From assembly GCA_018332375.1 (NCBI GenBank), contig BOPV01000001.1, forward strand, positions 2,604,001-2,668,000: a stretch of DNA of 64,000 bases. The letters run 5' to 3'. The notes under the pieces were generated by a model, which searched no databases, was not told where the DNA came from, and saw only the letters and a list, made by a program, of their open reading frames with translations. Positions 37,939-47,138 of the stretch are shown piece after piece (position 1 is the stretch's first letter; the number at the start of each line of letters is the position of its first letter). The DNA is from Roseiterribacter gracilis (GTDB taxonomy: Bacteria > Pseudomonadota > Alphaproteobacteria > BOG-932 > Roseiterribacteraceae). A program made the position numbers and the translations under genes.

Positions 37939-38630
37939 GCCAGAATTTCGTCGACCCAGGCGGGTACCAGATTGGATGCGGGTCCGTACCGCGCATCGTG
38001 AAACAGGCTGGCACCCTCGCTGGGTTCGAGATTCAGCTCCAGCGTTCGTGCACCGGCCGACCGCGCCGTGCGCACGAAGTCGGCCGCGGGGTAGACATTG
38101 CCGGACGTGCCGATCGACACGAACAGGTCGCTGTCCGTCAGCGCGTCATAGACGCGGTCGAGTTCGAGCGGCATTTCGCCGAACCACACGACATGCGGGC
38201 GCAACCGTCCGCTGGCGCCGCACGCAGCACAGGCACGCTGCAGAGTCAGGTCGTCGCGATCGTCGAACAGCGCGTCGCAGGCCAGGCAACGCGTCTTGAA
38301 CAGCTCGCCATGCATGTGCAGCACGTCCTCGCTGCCGCCGCGCTCGTGCAGGTCGTCGACATTCTGCGTCACCAGCAGAACTTCGTGTGTTCCGCTTGCA
38401 GCCAGCCGCGCCAGTGCACGATGCGTGTCATTGGCGTCAATTGCGGGATCGCGCAGTTGCACCCGGCGCTGCGTGTAAAAGTCGAGCACCTTGGCCGGAT
38501 TTCGTGCATAGGCGTCGGGCGTTGCCACGTCTTCGATACGATAGCGCGCCCAGATGCCGCCCGCGTCGCGAAAGGTCGCAAGGCCGCTCTCGGCGCTGAC
38601 CCCCGCGCCGGTCAGAACGACGATTTTCAC
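37935..38630 (-). CDS. cobB: NAD-dependent protein deacylase (class III sirtuin)
   Basis: 231 residues. NAD site GAGVSAESGLATFRD (8-22), TQNVDDLHERGG (88-99), catalytic His107 in HMHGEL, zinc cysteines 115, 118, 134 and 137. Tyr52 and Arg55 in FYTQRRVQL are the residues that favour succinyl or malonyl lysine in class III enzymes. Removes acyl groups from lysines. Coupled by ATGA to PBP1A upstream and UDG downstream. Confidence 0.94.
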   Translation of the reverse strand: MKIVVLTGAGVSAESGLATFRDAGGIWARYRIEDVATPDAYARNPAKVLDFYTQRRVQLRDPAIDANDTHRALARLAASGTHEVLLVTQNVDDLHERGGSEDVLHMHGELFKTRCLACDALFDDRDDLTLQRACAACGASGRLRPHVVWFGEMPLELDRVYDALTDSDLFVSIGTSGNVYPAADFVRTARSAGARTLELNLEPSEGASLFHDARYGPASNLVPAWVDEILA

Positions 38631-40708
38631 CCGCCGAACAACTTCTTCAGCAGGCCGCCGATCCCTTCTTCTTGTTTTGGCGCCGGCGCGCTGACGGTTG
38701 AGGCGACGCGCGCTTCTGCATTCGGCGCCTGCGGCGACGGCGAACGGCGTTCGAATCCCGGCGGCGCGCGCGACGGCTTGTCTTTCAGCGCGTCAAGCAT
38801 GAAGGCTTTCCACGTCGCCGCCGGCAGGCTGCCGCCGGTGATGCGTTTCATCGGGCTGTTGTCGTCGTTGCCGAGCCACACGCCGCAAACGAGATCGCCG
38901 GTAAATCCCATGAACCACGCATTGCGATAGTCGTTGGTCGTGCCGGTCTTGCCCGCAGCCGGCCGGCCGATCTTGGCCGACTTGCCAGTGCCGTGATCGA
39001 TCACGCCCGCCATCATCAGATTGATGTCGTCGATGAACCAAGGCTGCACAACTTGTTCGGCTGGCGATGCCTGGCGCTTGTACAGGACCGTGCCGTTGCG
39101 ATCTTTCACTTCGAGAATCGCGTACGGCGTCGCGACGTCGCCGCCATTGGCAAAGACAGCGTAGACGCTGGCGAGATCGAGCAACGTGACTTCGCTGGTG
39201 CCGAGCGCCAGCGACAAATCGGGCTGCAGCGTTTCAGACAGGCCGAGACGCTTCGAAAGTTTGCGCACCCGTTCGATGCCGGCATAGTCGAGCACGCGCA
39301 CGGCAGCGGTGTTGATCGACTCCGCCAGCGCTTCGCGCGCCGGCACCATGCCTTTGAACCCGGGTTCGTAATTTGCGGGCGCCCAACTGCCGATGCGGAT
39401 CGGCGAATCGTCGACCAGCGTGTCCGGACGCAAACCAGCTTCGAGTGCTGCGAGATAGACCAGCGGCTTGAAGGTCGAACCGGGCTGACGCATCGCCTGC
39501 GTCGCGCGGTTGAACTGGCTTTCCTGATAGTCGCGTCCGCCGACCAACGCCTTGACCGCACCGTCGGGCGCCATCGCAACGATTGCACCCTGCGTCACGT
39601 GCGCTTTGACGCCGGGCCCGTCCAATGTCGCCGCAAGACGTTGTTCGGCGGCGCGCTGCATCGCGCCGTCCAAGGTCGTCGTGATCGTCACGTCTTGTTC
39701 GACCGTTCCGATATAGCCGGTCAGACGTTCGACGACCCAATCGGCGAAGTAGCGAACACCGTCGCCGACGCCCGGCTTCTTTTGCGCGATCGGTTGGTTC
39801 GGCGCGGTTGCGTCGGCGAATTGCTTGTCGGTGATCTTGCCCTGGGCGCGCATCGCCGCCAGCACGATCTGCGCCCGCGTCCAGGCCGCGTCGGGATTGG
39901 TCGCGGGTGAATAGCGCGACGGGGCTTTCAACAGGCCGGCAATGATCGCCGCTTCGCGCACGGTCAGTTCGCTTGCGGGCTTGCCGAAATAGGTACGCGA
40001 CGCTGCGTCGATGCCGAACGCGCCGGCGCCGAGATAGACGCGATTGAGATAACCGGTAAGGATCTGTTCCTTGCTGTAGAGATGCTCCAGCCACAGCGCG
40101 AGCAACGCTTCCTGCGCCTTGCGCTTCATCGTGCGCTCGGGCGAGAGAAACATGTTTTTGGCGAGCTGCTGCGTCAGCGTCGAACCGCCCTGCACCGTGG
40201 CGCCGGTGCGCCAGTTCACATACATCGCGCGTGCAAGACCGATCGGATCGACGCCCCAGTGATAGCGGAAGCGGCGGTCTTCGATCGCAATGATCGCTTC
40301 GGGCACATAGGCAGGCAGCTCGGACGCAGCCACGGTCTGGCCGTAGAAATCGCCGACGCGCGCGATCAGCGAACCGTCGGCAGCGATCAGCGTAATTGCG
40401 GGCCGGCGTTTCAGCTCGACGGCTTGGCGCACATCGGGCAATCCCGCCGCGAGATAGGCGACCACGACGCCGACAACGATGAAACCCCAGATCGCAGCGA
40501 TCGCCGTCGCTTTGAGCAACAGGCGCACATACGGATGCCGGCGCGACCACCAATTGCCGCCACCGCCAGCGCGGTTGCCACCATTGCCACGTCCACCGCC
40601 ACCGCCGCCGCCGCCGCGTTTGGGCGCGCGCGGTTTTGCGGGTTTCTTGGGTGTTTCGTCGTCGGGAAGTTTGTCGGTGAGTCGCACGCCGCGAAGTTCG
40701 CGACTCAT
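38627..40708 (-). CDS. Bifunctional penicillin-binding protein 1A
   Basis: 693-residue class A PBP. Cytoplasmic tail with a poly-Gly stretch (32-52), one membrane helix (about 62-90), glycosyltransferase 51 domain with catalytic Glu143 in AIEDRRFRYHWGVDP and GGSTLTQQLAKNM, then a transpeptidase domain with STFK (RQPGSTFKPLVY), SIN (AESINTA) and KTGTT. Builds peptidoglycan. C-terminal tail is Pro/Ala-rich. Its ATG overlaps the pspF stop, so it is expressed behind the phage-shock regulator. Confidence 0.95.
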   Translation of the reverse strand: MSRELRGVRLTDKLPDDETPKKPAKPRAPKRGGGGGGGGRGNGGNRAGGGGNWWSRRHPYVRLLLKATAIAAIWGFIVVGVVVAYLAAGLPDVRQAVELKRRPAITLIAADGSLIARVGDFYGQTVAASELPAYVPEAIIAIEDRRFRYHWGVDPIGLARAMYVNWRTGATVQGGSTLTQQLAKNMFLSPERTMKRKAQEALLALWLEHLYSKEQILTGYLNRVYLGAGAFGIDAASRTYFGKPASELTVREAAIIAGLLKAPSRYSPATNPDAAWTRAQIVLAAMRAQGKITDKQFADATAPNQPIAQKKPGVGDGVRYFADWVVERLTGYIGTVEQDVTITTTLDGAMQRAAEQRLAATLDGPGVKAHVTQGAIVAMAPDGAVKALVGGRDYQESQFNRATQAMRQPGSTFKPLVYLAALEAGLRPDTLVDDSPIRIGSWAPANYEPGFKGMVPAREALAESINTAAVRVLDYAGIERVRKLSKRLGLSETLQPDLSLALGTSEVTLLDLASVYAVFANGGDVATPYAILEVKDRNGTVLYKRQASPAEQVVQPWFIDDINLMMAGVIDHGTGKSAKIGRPAAGKTGTTNDYRNAWFMGFTGDLVCGVWLGNDDNSPMKRITGGSLPAATWKAFMLDALKDKPSRAPPGFERRSPSPQAPNAEARVASTVSAPAPKQEEGIGGLLKKLFGG

Positions 40709-41742
40709 TGCGGCGCTCCCGGGGCAGCGCGGGTCGCTGATTCAGGACCGATGATGCCGTATTTGCGCAGCAGGTTGCGCAGCTGGTGATATTCGAGCCC
40801 GAGGAAGGTCGCGGTGCGCTTCTGCTGGTGCTGGTTCTGTTGCAGCGCCTTTAGCAGCAGCCGCTTTTCGGTCTGCGCCACATGCTGTGCGAAATCATAG
40901 GCGCCGGCCGGATCGTCGGCGGCGGCTTGCGCCGTTGCGGCCAGCGCGCCGGCATGCAGCTCGGCGCCGGGGCGCCACGGTGATTCAAACGGATCGAAAC
41001 GCACCTGGTCGATCGGCTTGTCGGGATCGACCGCCGACGCGACCGCACGCTCCACCACGTTTTTCAATTCGCGCACATTGCCGGGCCAGCGGTAATCGAG
41101 CAGTTGCGCCTCGGCCGATTTGCTGAACCCACTGAACACTTCACGTTTCATCTGCTGCGCCATCTGCGTTCCGAAATGCCGTGACAGCGCCAGAATGTCT
41201 TCGGGCCGCACCCGCAGCGGCGGAACCGTAACGACTGCGAACGCCAAACGATCGAGCAAGTCGGCGCGGAATTTTCCCTGTGCCGCCAGCGCCGGAAGAT
41301 CGACGTTGGTCGCGGCAACGACGCGCACGTCGCTCGCCACCGTTTCACTGGCGCCCAACCGTTCGAACTCGCCGTATTCGATCACGCGCAGCAGCTTTTC
41401 CTGCACCGCCATCGATGCAGTCGCAATTTCGTCGAGAAACAACGTGCCGCCGTCGGCGCGTTCGAACCGTCCTTCGCGACGTTTGGTGGCGCCGGTGAAG
41501 GCGCCGGCTTCGTGGCCGAACAACTCACTGTCGAGCAGCGACTCCGACAAGGTCGCGCAGTTGAGCTTGATCAGCGTCTGATCCCAGCGGCGGGACAGAT
41601 AATGGAGACGCTGGGCAATCAGCTCTTTGCCCGTCCCTCGCTCGCCCACGACCAGCACGGGCCGGTCGAGCTTCGCCAGGGCCGAAACGTCGTTGAGGAT
41701 CTCGGTGAAAAGCGGGCTCTCACCCACCAGCGCGTCAAGCAT
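40705..41742 (-). CDS. pspF: Sigma-54 activator PspF
   Basis: 345 residues from ATG 41742 (MLDALVGESPLF). AAA+ domain with Walker A VGERGTGKE (32-40), the sigma-54 contact loop GAFTGA (80-85), and WPGNVRELKNVVERA; C-terminal FIS-type helix-turn-helix (about 300-335, RTATFLGLEYHQLRNLLRKYG). No N-terminal sensory domain, as for PspF, which PspA inhibits. Divergent from pspABC, which has a sigma-54 promoter at 41841. Confidence 0.94.
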   Translation of the reverse strand: MLDALVGESPLFTEILNDVSALAKLDRPVLVVGERGTGKELIAQRLHYLSRRWDQTLIKLNCATLSESLLDSELFGHEAGAFTGATKRREGRFERADGGTLFLDEIATASMAVQEKLLRVIEYGEFERLGASETVASDVRVVAATNVDLPALAAQGKFRADLLDRLAFAVVTVPPLRVRPEDILALSRHFGTQMAQQMKREVFSGFSKSAEAQLLDYRWPGNVRELKNVVERAVASAVDPDKPIDQVRFDPFESPWRPGAELHAGALAATAQAAADDPAGAYDFAQHVAQTEKRLLLKALQQNQHQQKRTATFLGLEYHQLRNLLRKYGIIGPESATRAAPGAPQ

Positions 41743-41840
41743 GGGTGGTCGATAACAGATTCTCTCATCGAGTGACAGGAAGGGAGACCGCTTACTCCGG
41801 CACCTAAGGCTAACCCATTGATTTTCCACGAATGGGCTTC

Positions 41841-41856
41841 TGGCACGCGGGCTGCA
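41841..41856 (+). promoter_or_regulatory. Sigma-54 promoter of pspABC
   Basis: TGGCAC, five bases, CTGCA at 41841-41856 matches the -24/-12 consensus TGGCAC-N5-TTGCA with one change and correct spacing; GG at 41842-41843 and GC at 41854-41855. It lies 44 bases before the pspA ATG and beside the gene of a sigma-54 activator. PspF sites should lie in 41743-41840. Confidence 0.88.
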
Positions 41857-41899
41857 ATAGAGGGTTCGTCGTCAAACGTTTTTGTAGGAACCCTCCGTC

Positions 41900-42583
41900 A
41901 TGGGCATCTTTTCTCGGCTCACCGACATCGTGAACTCCAACCTCAATGCGATGCTCGATCGCGCCGAGGACCCCCAGAAGATCATCCGCCTGATCATTCA
42001 GGAGATGGAGGACACGCTGGTTGAGGTTCGGTCGGCCGCGGTGAAGACCATCGCCGACAAGAAAGAGCTTGAGCGCAAGGTGAACGCCCTGCAGCGCGAG
42101 CACGACGCCTGGCAGAACAAGGCCGAGCTGGCGCTGGAAAAGGGCCGCGAAGATCTGGCCAAGGGCGCGCTGCACGCCAAGAACCGCGCCGCCGAAGCAG
42201 TCGCCGCCGGTCAGTCACAGCTGGCCGACATCGAAGCCGGCCTGGCCAAGCAGAATGAAGACATCGGCCAGCTGCAGGCGAAGCTTGACGACGCTAAGCA
42301 GCGCGAAGGTCAGATGATGGCGCGCGCCAAGTCGGCGCAGACGCGCCTCAAGGCACGCGGTGCAATCTATGACAGCCGCGTCGACGATGCGCTGTCGCGG
42401 ATGCAGCGGGTGGAGCGCACGCTCGACGAACTCGACGGCAAGGTCGACGCATACGATCTGGGCCGCCCGGGCAAGCCGTCACTCGACGACGAGATCAACA
42501 AGTTGGAAACCGACAGCAAGGTCGAGCAGGAGCTCGCTGAGTTGAAGGCACGACTTGGCAATCGCACGCCGTCGCAGGCCTGA
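41900..42583 (+). CDS. pspA: Phage shock protein A
   Basis: 227-residue ESCRT-III-like membrane-stabilising protein, almost entirely coiled coil. N-terminal amphipathic helix MGIFSRLTDIVNSNLNAML, then EDPQKIIRLIIQEMEDTLVEVR. Binds damaged inner membrane and restrains PspF. First gene of pspABC. Confidence 0.96.
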   Translation: MGIFSRLTDIVNSNLNAMLDRAEDPQKIIRLIIQEMEDTLVEVRSAAVKTIADKKELERKVNALQREHDAWQNKAELALEKGREDLAKGALHAKNRAAEAVAAGQSQLADIEAGLAKQNEDIGQLQAKLDDAKQREGQMMARAKSAQTRLKARGAIYDSRVDDALSRMQRVERTLDELDGKVDAYDLGRPGKPSLDDEINKLETDSKVEQELAELKARLGNRTPSQA

Positions 42584-42591
42584 TCCCAGCA

Positions 42592-42825
42592 ATGATCCTC
42601 GCATCGGACCCACCGACCATGTCCATCGTCGCCGTCTGCGCCATCATCTTCGTCGCAGCACCCGCCGTGATCCTTCACTACGTCACGCAGTGGAAGAAGA
42701 CCCGGGGCCTTTCGTCCGACGATGAAAAGATGCTGACCGAGCTGTACGCCAGCGCGCAGCGGCTCGAGCAGCGAATTGAAAATCTCGAGCGCGTGCTCGA
42801 AGCCAACGAACGGAGCAAGTCGTGA
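42592..42825 (+). CDS. pspB: Phage shock protein B
   Basis: 77 residues: one N-terminal membrane helix (about 11-30) and a coiled-coil tail with SDDEKMLTELYASAQRLEQRIENLERVL. Partners PspC in relieving PspA inhibition. ATG 42592 was chosen; a second in-frame ATG at 42619 would give a 68-residue protein. Its stop overlaps the pspC GTG. Confidence 0.9.
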   Translation: MILASDPPTMSIVAVCAIIFVAAPAVILHYVTQWKKTRGLSSDDEKMLTELYASAQRLEQRIENLERVLEANERSKS

Positions 42826-43220
42826 GCTTTCACGAAATGGTCCCGCCGGACCCAAAACGCCTCTATCGCAATTGTGAAGACCGGATGCTGGCCGGTGTCT
42901 GTGCGGGCTTAAGCGACTATCTCGGTTGGGATCGCACGTTGGTGCGCGGCGCTTTCGTCCTCGGCACCATCTTCTTCGCGCCCTTCTTCATCATGAGCTA
43001 CGTGATCATGTGGATGATCATGCCGAAGCGGCCGAAAATGTTGTTTCGCGATCAGGGTGAGAAGACCTTCTGGCAGTCGGTCAACACGCGCCCCGGCGGC
43101 ACGGTCGGCGATCTCGCCCGCAAGTTCCGTGATCTCGACACGCGCCTTGCCGGCATGGAACGCCGCGTCACGACGCCGAATTTCGACCTGGAACGTGAGT
43201 TCAAGAATCTCGGCGCGTGA
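42822..43220 (+). CDS. pspC: Phage shock protein C
   Basis: 132 residues from GTG 42822. The PspC domain LYRNCEDRMLAGVCAGLSDYLGWDRTLVR (about 14-42) precedes a membrane helix (FVLGTIFFAPFFIMSYVIMWMIM) and a cytoplasmic tail with a helical MERRV segment. Inner-membrane sensor of envelope damage. GTGA overlap with pspB. Confidence 0.93.
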   Translation: MSFHEMVPPDPKRLYRNCEDRMLAGVCAGLSDYLGWDRTLVRGAFVLGTIFFAPFFIMSYVIMWMIMPKRPKMLFRDQGEKTFWQSVNTRPGGTVGDLARKFRDLDTRLAGMERRVTTPNFDLEREFKNLGA

Positions 43221-43316
43221 GAGCGCGCCGAATTCCAACAACGCACTTCGATAAAGGGGATTCCGATGCGCGCCGCTCGTGCAGCAGCCCGAAAAGAAAC
43301 GTTAGTCGCCGCCCCG

Positions 43317-44069
43317 CTAGTCGCCGGACTGACCGTAACGCAGGAGATCGTGGCCGTGCCCGTTCAGCCACGTCTTCGCAAGGTCGACGTCGCCGTCGGT
43401 GAGCGTCGCGGTCAGCTTCCAGAAGCGAGCGCCGTGGTCGAGGTGACGAAGGTGCGCAACCTCGTGCGCGACGACATAGTCGAGCACGTAGTCGGGCGCC
43501 AGAAACAGACGCCAACTGAACGACAGACAACCGTCGCACGTACAGCTGCCCCAGCGCGTGGTCGTGTCGCGCACAGCGATGGACGAGAACTTCAAGTTGG
43601 CGCGCGCAGCCTTGATGCGGACCGTGTCGCAGATGACGCGACGCGCCTCGGCCTTGAGCCAGTCGGTGACGCGGCGGGCGAGATGCTCGGGCTCGCCGGG
43701 GACGACGAGATTGCCGCCGTCGCGGTGGACCCGGCCACGCAGGTTGCCGCTTGGCACAATCCGGTGCTCGACGCCTTGAAGCGGTATCGACGCGCCGGCG
43801 GCGAATGGTACGGGCTTCGGTAAAAGCTCGAGCCGCTCCTCGATCCATTCGAGGTTCTTGGCGGCGAAATCCCCCGCCGCACGGCGGGATGTCCAGGGCG
43901 GGATCGTAACTTCGACCCGCCCGTCATCCGGGCGAATTTTCAGAATGATTCTGCGGGCTTGCCGGCTGATCCTCAGCGCGATCGGCTTATCCAGCCCGTC
44001 AATGCGCAGCTCGGCCGGACGGGTCCGGCTGGACTTGGCGGCTTTGGCGCGACTCGATCCCAACGGCAT
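43317..44069 (-). CDS. YgjP-type (M48-like) metallohydrolase
   Basis: 250 residues of the YgjP/DUF45 zincin family. Beta-rich N-terminal region, then TTTRWGSCTCDGCLSFSWRLFLAP and the zinc site HEVAHLRHLDHGARFW with His202, Glu203, His206 and His212. Cytoplasmic; substrate unknown. Convergent with pspC across 96 bases with nothing recognisable. Confidence 0.9.
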   Translation of the reverse strand: MPLGSSRAKAAKSSRTRPAELRIDGLDKPIALRISRQARRIILKIRPDDGRVEVTIPPWTSRRAAGDFAAKNLEWIEERLELLPKPVPFAAGASIPLQGVEHRIVPSGNLRGRVHRDGGNLVVPGEPEHLARRVTDWLKAEARRVICDTVRIKAARANLKFSSIAVRDTTTRWGSCTCDGCLSFSWRLFLAPDYVLDYVVAHEVAHLRHLDHGARFWKLTATLTDGDVDLAKTWLNGHGHDLLRYGQSGD

Positions 44070-44225
44070 CCCAGACTTTGTCGCCCCCAGCCGGCCTGCG
44101 CCGCAAGCCTCTCGACGGATCTGCGACCAGAAGGGGGCAAAATCGGGCCGTCCGTCGTTCCAGGAACGCGGGAAGCGGCCACCTGCTCCGTCCGGACCCC
44201 AGGCGGTTTTGCGCCTATCCGAAGC

Positions 44226-45506
44226 TTAGGCGGCCAGCTTTTCCGCCGTTTTTGTCACCAAATCCTGGGGCGGGACCTCGGTCCGGCCGGCATCGTGCTG
44301 GCGAATCCAGGAACGGACCACCGGCAGGATCGATTCGCGCCAGCGGCGGCCGTTGAAGATGCCGTAATGGCCGACCCCCAGCTGGAGGTGGGCCTTCTTC
44401 TTCTCGGCCGGCAGGCCGGTCAGAAGATCGTGCGCCGCCAGGGTCTGGCCCGGCGCCGAAATATCGTCGAGCTCGCCTTCGATCGTCAGCAGCGCGGTAC
44501 GCTGCACGTCGCCCGGCACAACCGGAACGCCGCGCACTTTCATCGTCCCGTTCGGCAGGTCATGACGCTGGAACACGGTCTCGACCGTCTGCAGATAGAA
44601 TTCAGCGGTGAGATCCATCACCGACAAATATTCGTCGTAGAACTTGCGATGCGCGTCGGCGCTTTCATCATCGCCGCGCACGAGATGCTGAAACAGCTTC
44701 ACATGCGCGCCGACATGACGATCGAGATTCATCTGCATGAAACCGGTCAGCTGCACGAAGCCCGGATAGACGTTGCGCAATGCGCCCGGATACATCATCG
44801 GCACCGGCGAAATCACGCTGTGCTCGAACCATTCAATCGGGCGCGTTTCGGCTAGGCGCGTCACGGCCGTCGGTGCACGGCGCGTATCGATCGGCCCGCC
44901 CATCAACGTCATCGTGCGCGGTTGCACCGCGTCGCCCGCTGACGCCAACAACGACACCGCCGCCATCACCGGCACGGCCGGCTGGCACACCGCGATCACA
45001 TGCGTGTCGGCACCAAGCAGTTTCAAAAACCTGATCAGGTAATGCACGTAGTCGTCGAGATCGAACGCACCATTCGCCAACGGCACCTGGCGCGCATCGA
45101 TCCAGTCGGTGACATAGACGTCGTGATGCGGCAGCAACGCTTCGACCGTGCCGCGCAACAAGGTCGCGTGATGGCCGGAAATCGGCGCCACCAATAGAAC
45201 TTTCGGATCGTTCCGATCGGTGTCGCGCGAGAAATGCAGCAGGTTGCAGAAGGGAGTCTGATCGACGGTTTCGATTGTGACCGGCACCGGCTCGCCGCCG
45301 ATCAAGGTCACGTCGAGACCCCATTCCGGCTTTTCGAAGCGGCGTGTAACGCGTTCGAGCACTTCACTAGCCGCAACGACCGAACGGCCGAACTGCGTGT
45401 AGGACACGGGGGCGAAGGGATTCTGGAAAGCAATGTTGGCTGCGCCGGCCAACATGCGAACCGGCAGCATGGCTGCACGATTCCACTCATAGAGCGTGTA
45501 AAGCAC
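44226..45506 (-). CDS. phaZ: Intracellular polyhydroxyalkanoate depolymerase
   Basis: 426 residues from GTG 45506 (MLYTLYEWNRAAMLPVR), preceded by AGGAGAG. Alpha/beta hydrolase with the cysteine version of the lipase box, VCQPAVPV (nucleophile Cys174), as in Ralstonia PhaZ; Asp in TIEGELDDI and His in VGHYGIFNGRRW complete the triad. Mobilises stored polyhydroxybutyrate. The 156 bases upstream of the metallohydrolase start hold nothing recognisable. No phaC/phaP in the window. Confidence 0.93.
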   Translation of the reverse strand: MLYTLYEWNRAAMLPVRMLAGAANIAFQNPFAPVSYTQFGRSVVAASEVLERVTRRFEKPEWGLDVTLIGGEPVPVTIETVDQTPFCNLLHFSRDTDRNDPKVLLVAPISGHHATLLRGTVEALLPHHDVYVTDWIDARQVPLANGAFDLDDYVHYLIRFLKLLGADTHVIAVCQPAVPVMAAVSLLASAGDAVQPRTMTLMGGPIDTRRAPTAVTRLAETRPIEWFEHSVISPVPMMYPGALRNVYPGFVQLTGFMQMNLDRHVGAHVKLFQHLVRGDDESADAHRKFYDEYLSVMDLTAEFYLQTVETVFQRHDLPNGTMKVRGVPVVPGDVQRTALLTIEGELDDISAPGQTLAAHDLLTGLPAEKKKAHLQLGVGHYGIFNGRRWRESILPVVRSWIRQHDAGRTEVPPQDLVTKTAEKLAA

Positions 45507-45648
45507 CAACTCTCCTATCGGCCCCGACTCGGGCTCTTCAGGTCCTGGTCCGGACCTTACCTTGCATGGAACACAGCAGAAGAGGATTTGGGCGCATCGT
45601 TTGTCGCCCGGTAGCGCCGCCGCGACGGCTCGGCTAGCGTTCCGCGCC

Positions 45649-46203
45649 GTGAAAACGCACCGCATCCTTTCGATCCTCGCCGCGCTCTTCGCTTTTTGCG
45701 GGGCAGCCCCGATCCACGCGCAGGGCCTATTCGATCCGCCCGCGCTCTTAACCGCCGCCCAACAGGGCGACTTTGCCTGGGCGCAGAAGCTGCTGCTTGG
45801 TGGCGCCAATCCAAACGCGACCGACGAACGCGGCGTGACGCCGTTGATTCTCGCCGCGCGAAAGAATGAGCCGGCGCTGGTGAAATTGCTGCTCGAACAT
45901 CGCGCCTCGCCGGCGCGCAAAGACAAAGCCGGGCAGACGCCGCTGTATCACGCGGCCGAAAAGGCCGGCAAAGACGTGATCGAAGCGCTTCTCAGCAAAA
46001 GTGCGCGCGTCGATGACCCGGACAATCAGGGCGTGACGCCCCTGATGGCAGCGGCACGCAGCGACAATGCCGAAGCAGTGACGGCACTGCTTAAAGCCGG
46101 CGCCAGCACCAAGAAGCAGGATTTCACCGGCCGCGACGCGCTGACCTACGCACAGGAATCTCGCGCCCGCCGCGTGCTGCCGTTGCTTGAGGCCAAGCGC
46201 TGA
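45649..46203 (+). CDS. Secreted ankyrin-repeat protein
   Basis: 184 residues from GTG 45649, giving a signal peptide (KTHRILSILAALFAFCGAAPIHAQ) and about four ankyrin repeats: ALLTAAQQGDFAWAQKLLLGGANPN, GVTPLILAARKNEPALVKLLLEHRAS, GQTPLYHAAEKAGKDVIEALLS, GVTPLMAAARSDNAEAVTALLKAGAS. Protein-binding scaffold, probably periplasmic. First of a same-strand run leading to two M1 aminopeptidases; divergent from phaZ. Confidence 0.88.
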   Translation: MKTHRILSILAALFAFCGAAPIHAQGLFDPPALLTAAQQGDFAWAQKLLLGGANPNATDERGVTPLILAARKNEPALVKLLLEHRASPARKDKAGQTPLYHAAEKAGKDVIEALLSKSARVDDPDNQGVTPLMAAARSDNAEAVTALLKAGASTKKQDFTGRDALTYAQESRARRVLPLLEAKR

Positions 46204-46226
46204 ACTTTCCCGATCCGTATGGCCCG

Positions 46227-47138
46227 ATGCCGCAAGGCATCGCGTGGCTACCGCCGGCAATGTTGCTGGCGGCCTTGCTGCTCGACATCGTGTTTGGCAG
46301 TCCCGCGATTGCGGGGCGCATTCCGGGTCTGGCGCGCTTCTTCGCGCGCCCGGCTTTGTTCTTCACCAAACGTCTCGATCGTCCGGCGCGCACGCCGCAA
46401 GTACTCGCCGTGCGCGGTGCCATCATCGCCGCGCTGTTGCTGTTGCTCGCCGCTGCCATCGGCATCGCGCTGCATCGCCTGACGCGCAGCTGGGAAGGCG
46501 GGCTTGCAGCTGAATTGCTGATCCTCAGCAGCGGCCTTGCCTTGCGCCGCCCCTTCGTCGCCGTGCGCCGCGCGCTGGCGAAAACCAAAGTCGCCGCCGA
46601 ACACACCGCGATGCGCACGGCAATCGAACAAACGGCAGGCGCGTTGGAAAGCGGATTGGCGCTACCGGTCGCGGCCTATTTGTTCTTGGGTCTCGGCGGG
46701 TTCGTGATTGCCGTCGCAGCGCGCGTGATCGATCGCGCGGTTGGTGGCGCGCGGCCCGGCGAACGTCCCTTTGCGGCAGCGGCGCATGCCGCGCACCGTC
46801 TGCTGGCTGCTGCACCGGGTCACGTTCTGGCCGTGTGTCTGGTGGTTGCGTCGATCTTCGTGCCAGGTGCGCGACATTTTGCGGCGCTACGCGAAGCATG
46901 GAAAAGCAGCGGACGTGACCGTCCCACACTCGCCGCCTTTGCCGGCGTGCTGCATGTTGCGTTGGGCGGACCGCCACGCTGGAGCGGAAAAGGCACAGCG
47001 CGCGTTACGCCAAGCGATCTCGGTCGTGCCTTCGCGCTCTATATCGCCGGCGTGCTGGTCATTGTCTTGGTTCTTGCCGCGGTCGTGCTGGTCGATCTGC
47101 AACCGCGTCTGATCGTGTTGGATTCGAATGAGCTCTGA
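46227..47138 (+). CDS. CbiB/CobD-like membrane protein, divergent
   Basis: 303 residues with four or five hydrophobic helices. Layout matches CbiB (adenosylcobinamide-phosphate synthase): LLLDIVFGSP at the start, VRGAIIAALLLLLAAA, a middle helical part, then VLHVALGGPPRWSGKG and a final membrane helix. Family motifs are lost: ENLSDG reads GALESG, NTLDSM reads RVIDRA, and SPNAGWPEAA reads RDRPTLAA. I infer a homologue with changed or lost activity. ATG 46227 chosen; overlaps the next gene by 11 bases. Confidence 0.65.
   Translation: MPQGIAWLPPAMLLAALLLDIVFGSPAIAGRIPGLARFFARPALFFTKRLDRPARTPQVLAVRGAIIAALLLLLAAAIGIALHRLTRSWEGGLAAELLILSSGLALRRPFVAVRRALAKTKVAAEHTAMRTAIEQTAGALESGLALPVAAYLFLGLGGFVIAVAARVIDRAVGGARPGERPFAAAAHAAHRLLAAAPGHVLAVCLVVASIFVPGARHFAALREAWKSSGRDRPTLAAFAGVLHVALGGPPRWSGKGTARVTPSDLGRAFALYIAGVLVIVLVLAAVVLVDLQPRLIVLDSNEL

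Noticed and set aside
43266..43823. Plus-strand open frame of 185 codons after pspC with AAAGGGGA before its ATG, a possible pspD-like gene
   Set aside because: It runs almost wholly antisense to the YgjP-type metallohydrolase, whose motifs are unmistakable; the protein shows no membrane helix or family pattern. The ribosome-site match is probably chance.
46204..46226. Cobalamin riboswitch before the CbiB-like gene
   Set aside because: Only 23 bases separate it from the ankyrin gene, and no cobalamin-box structure is visible farther upstream.
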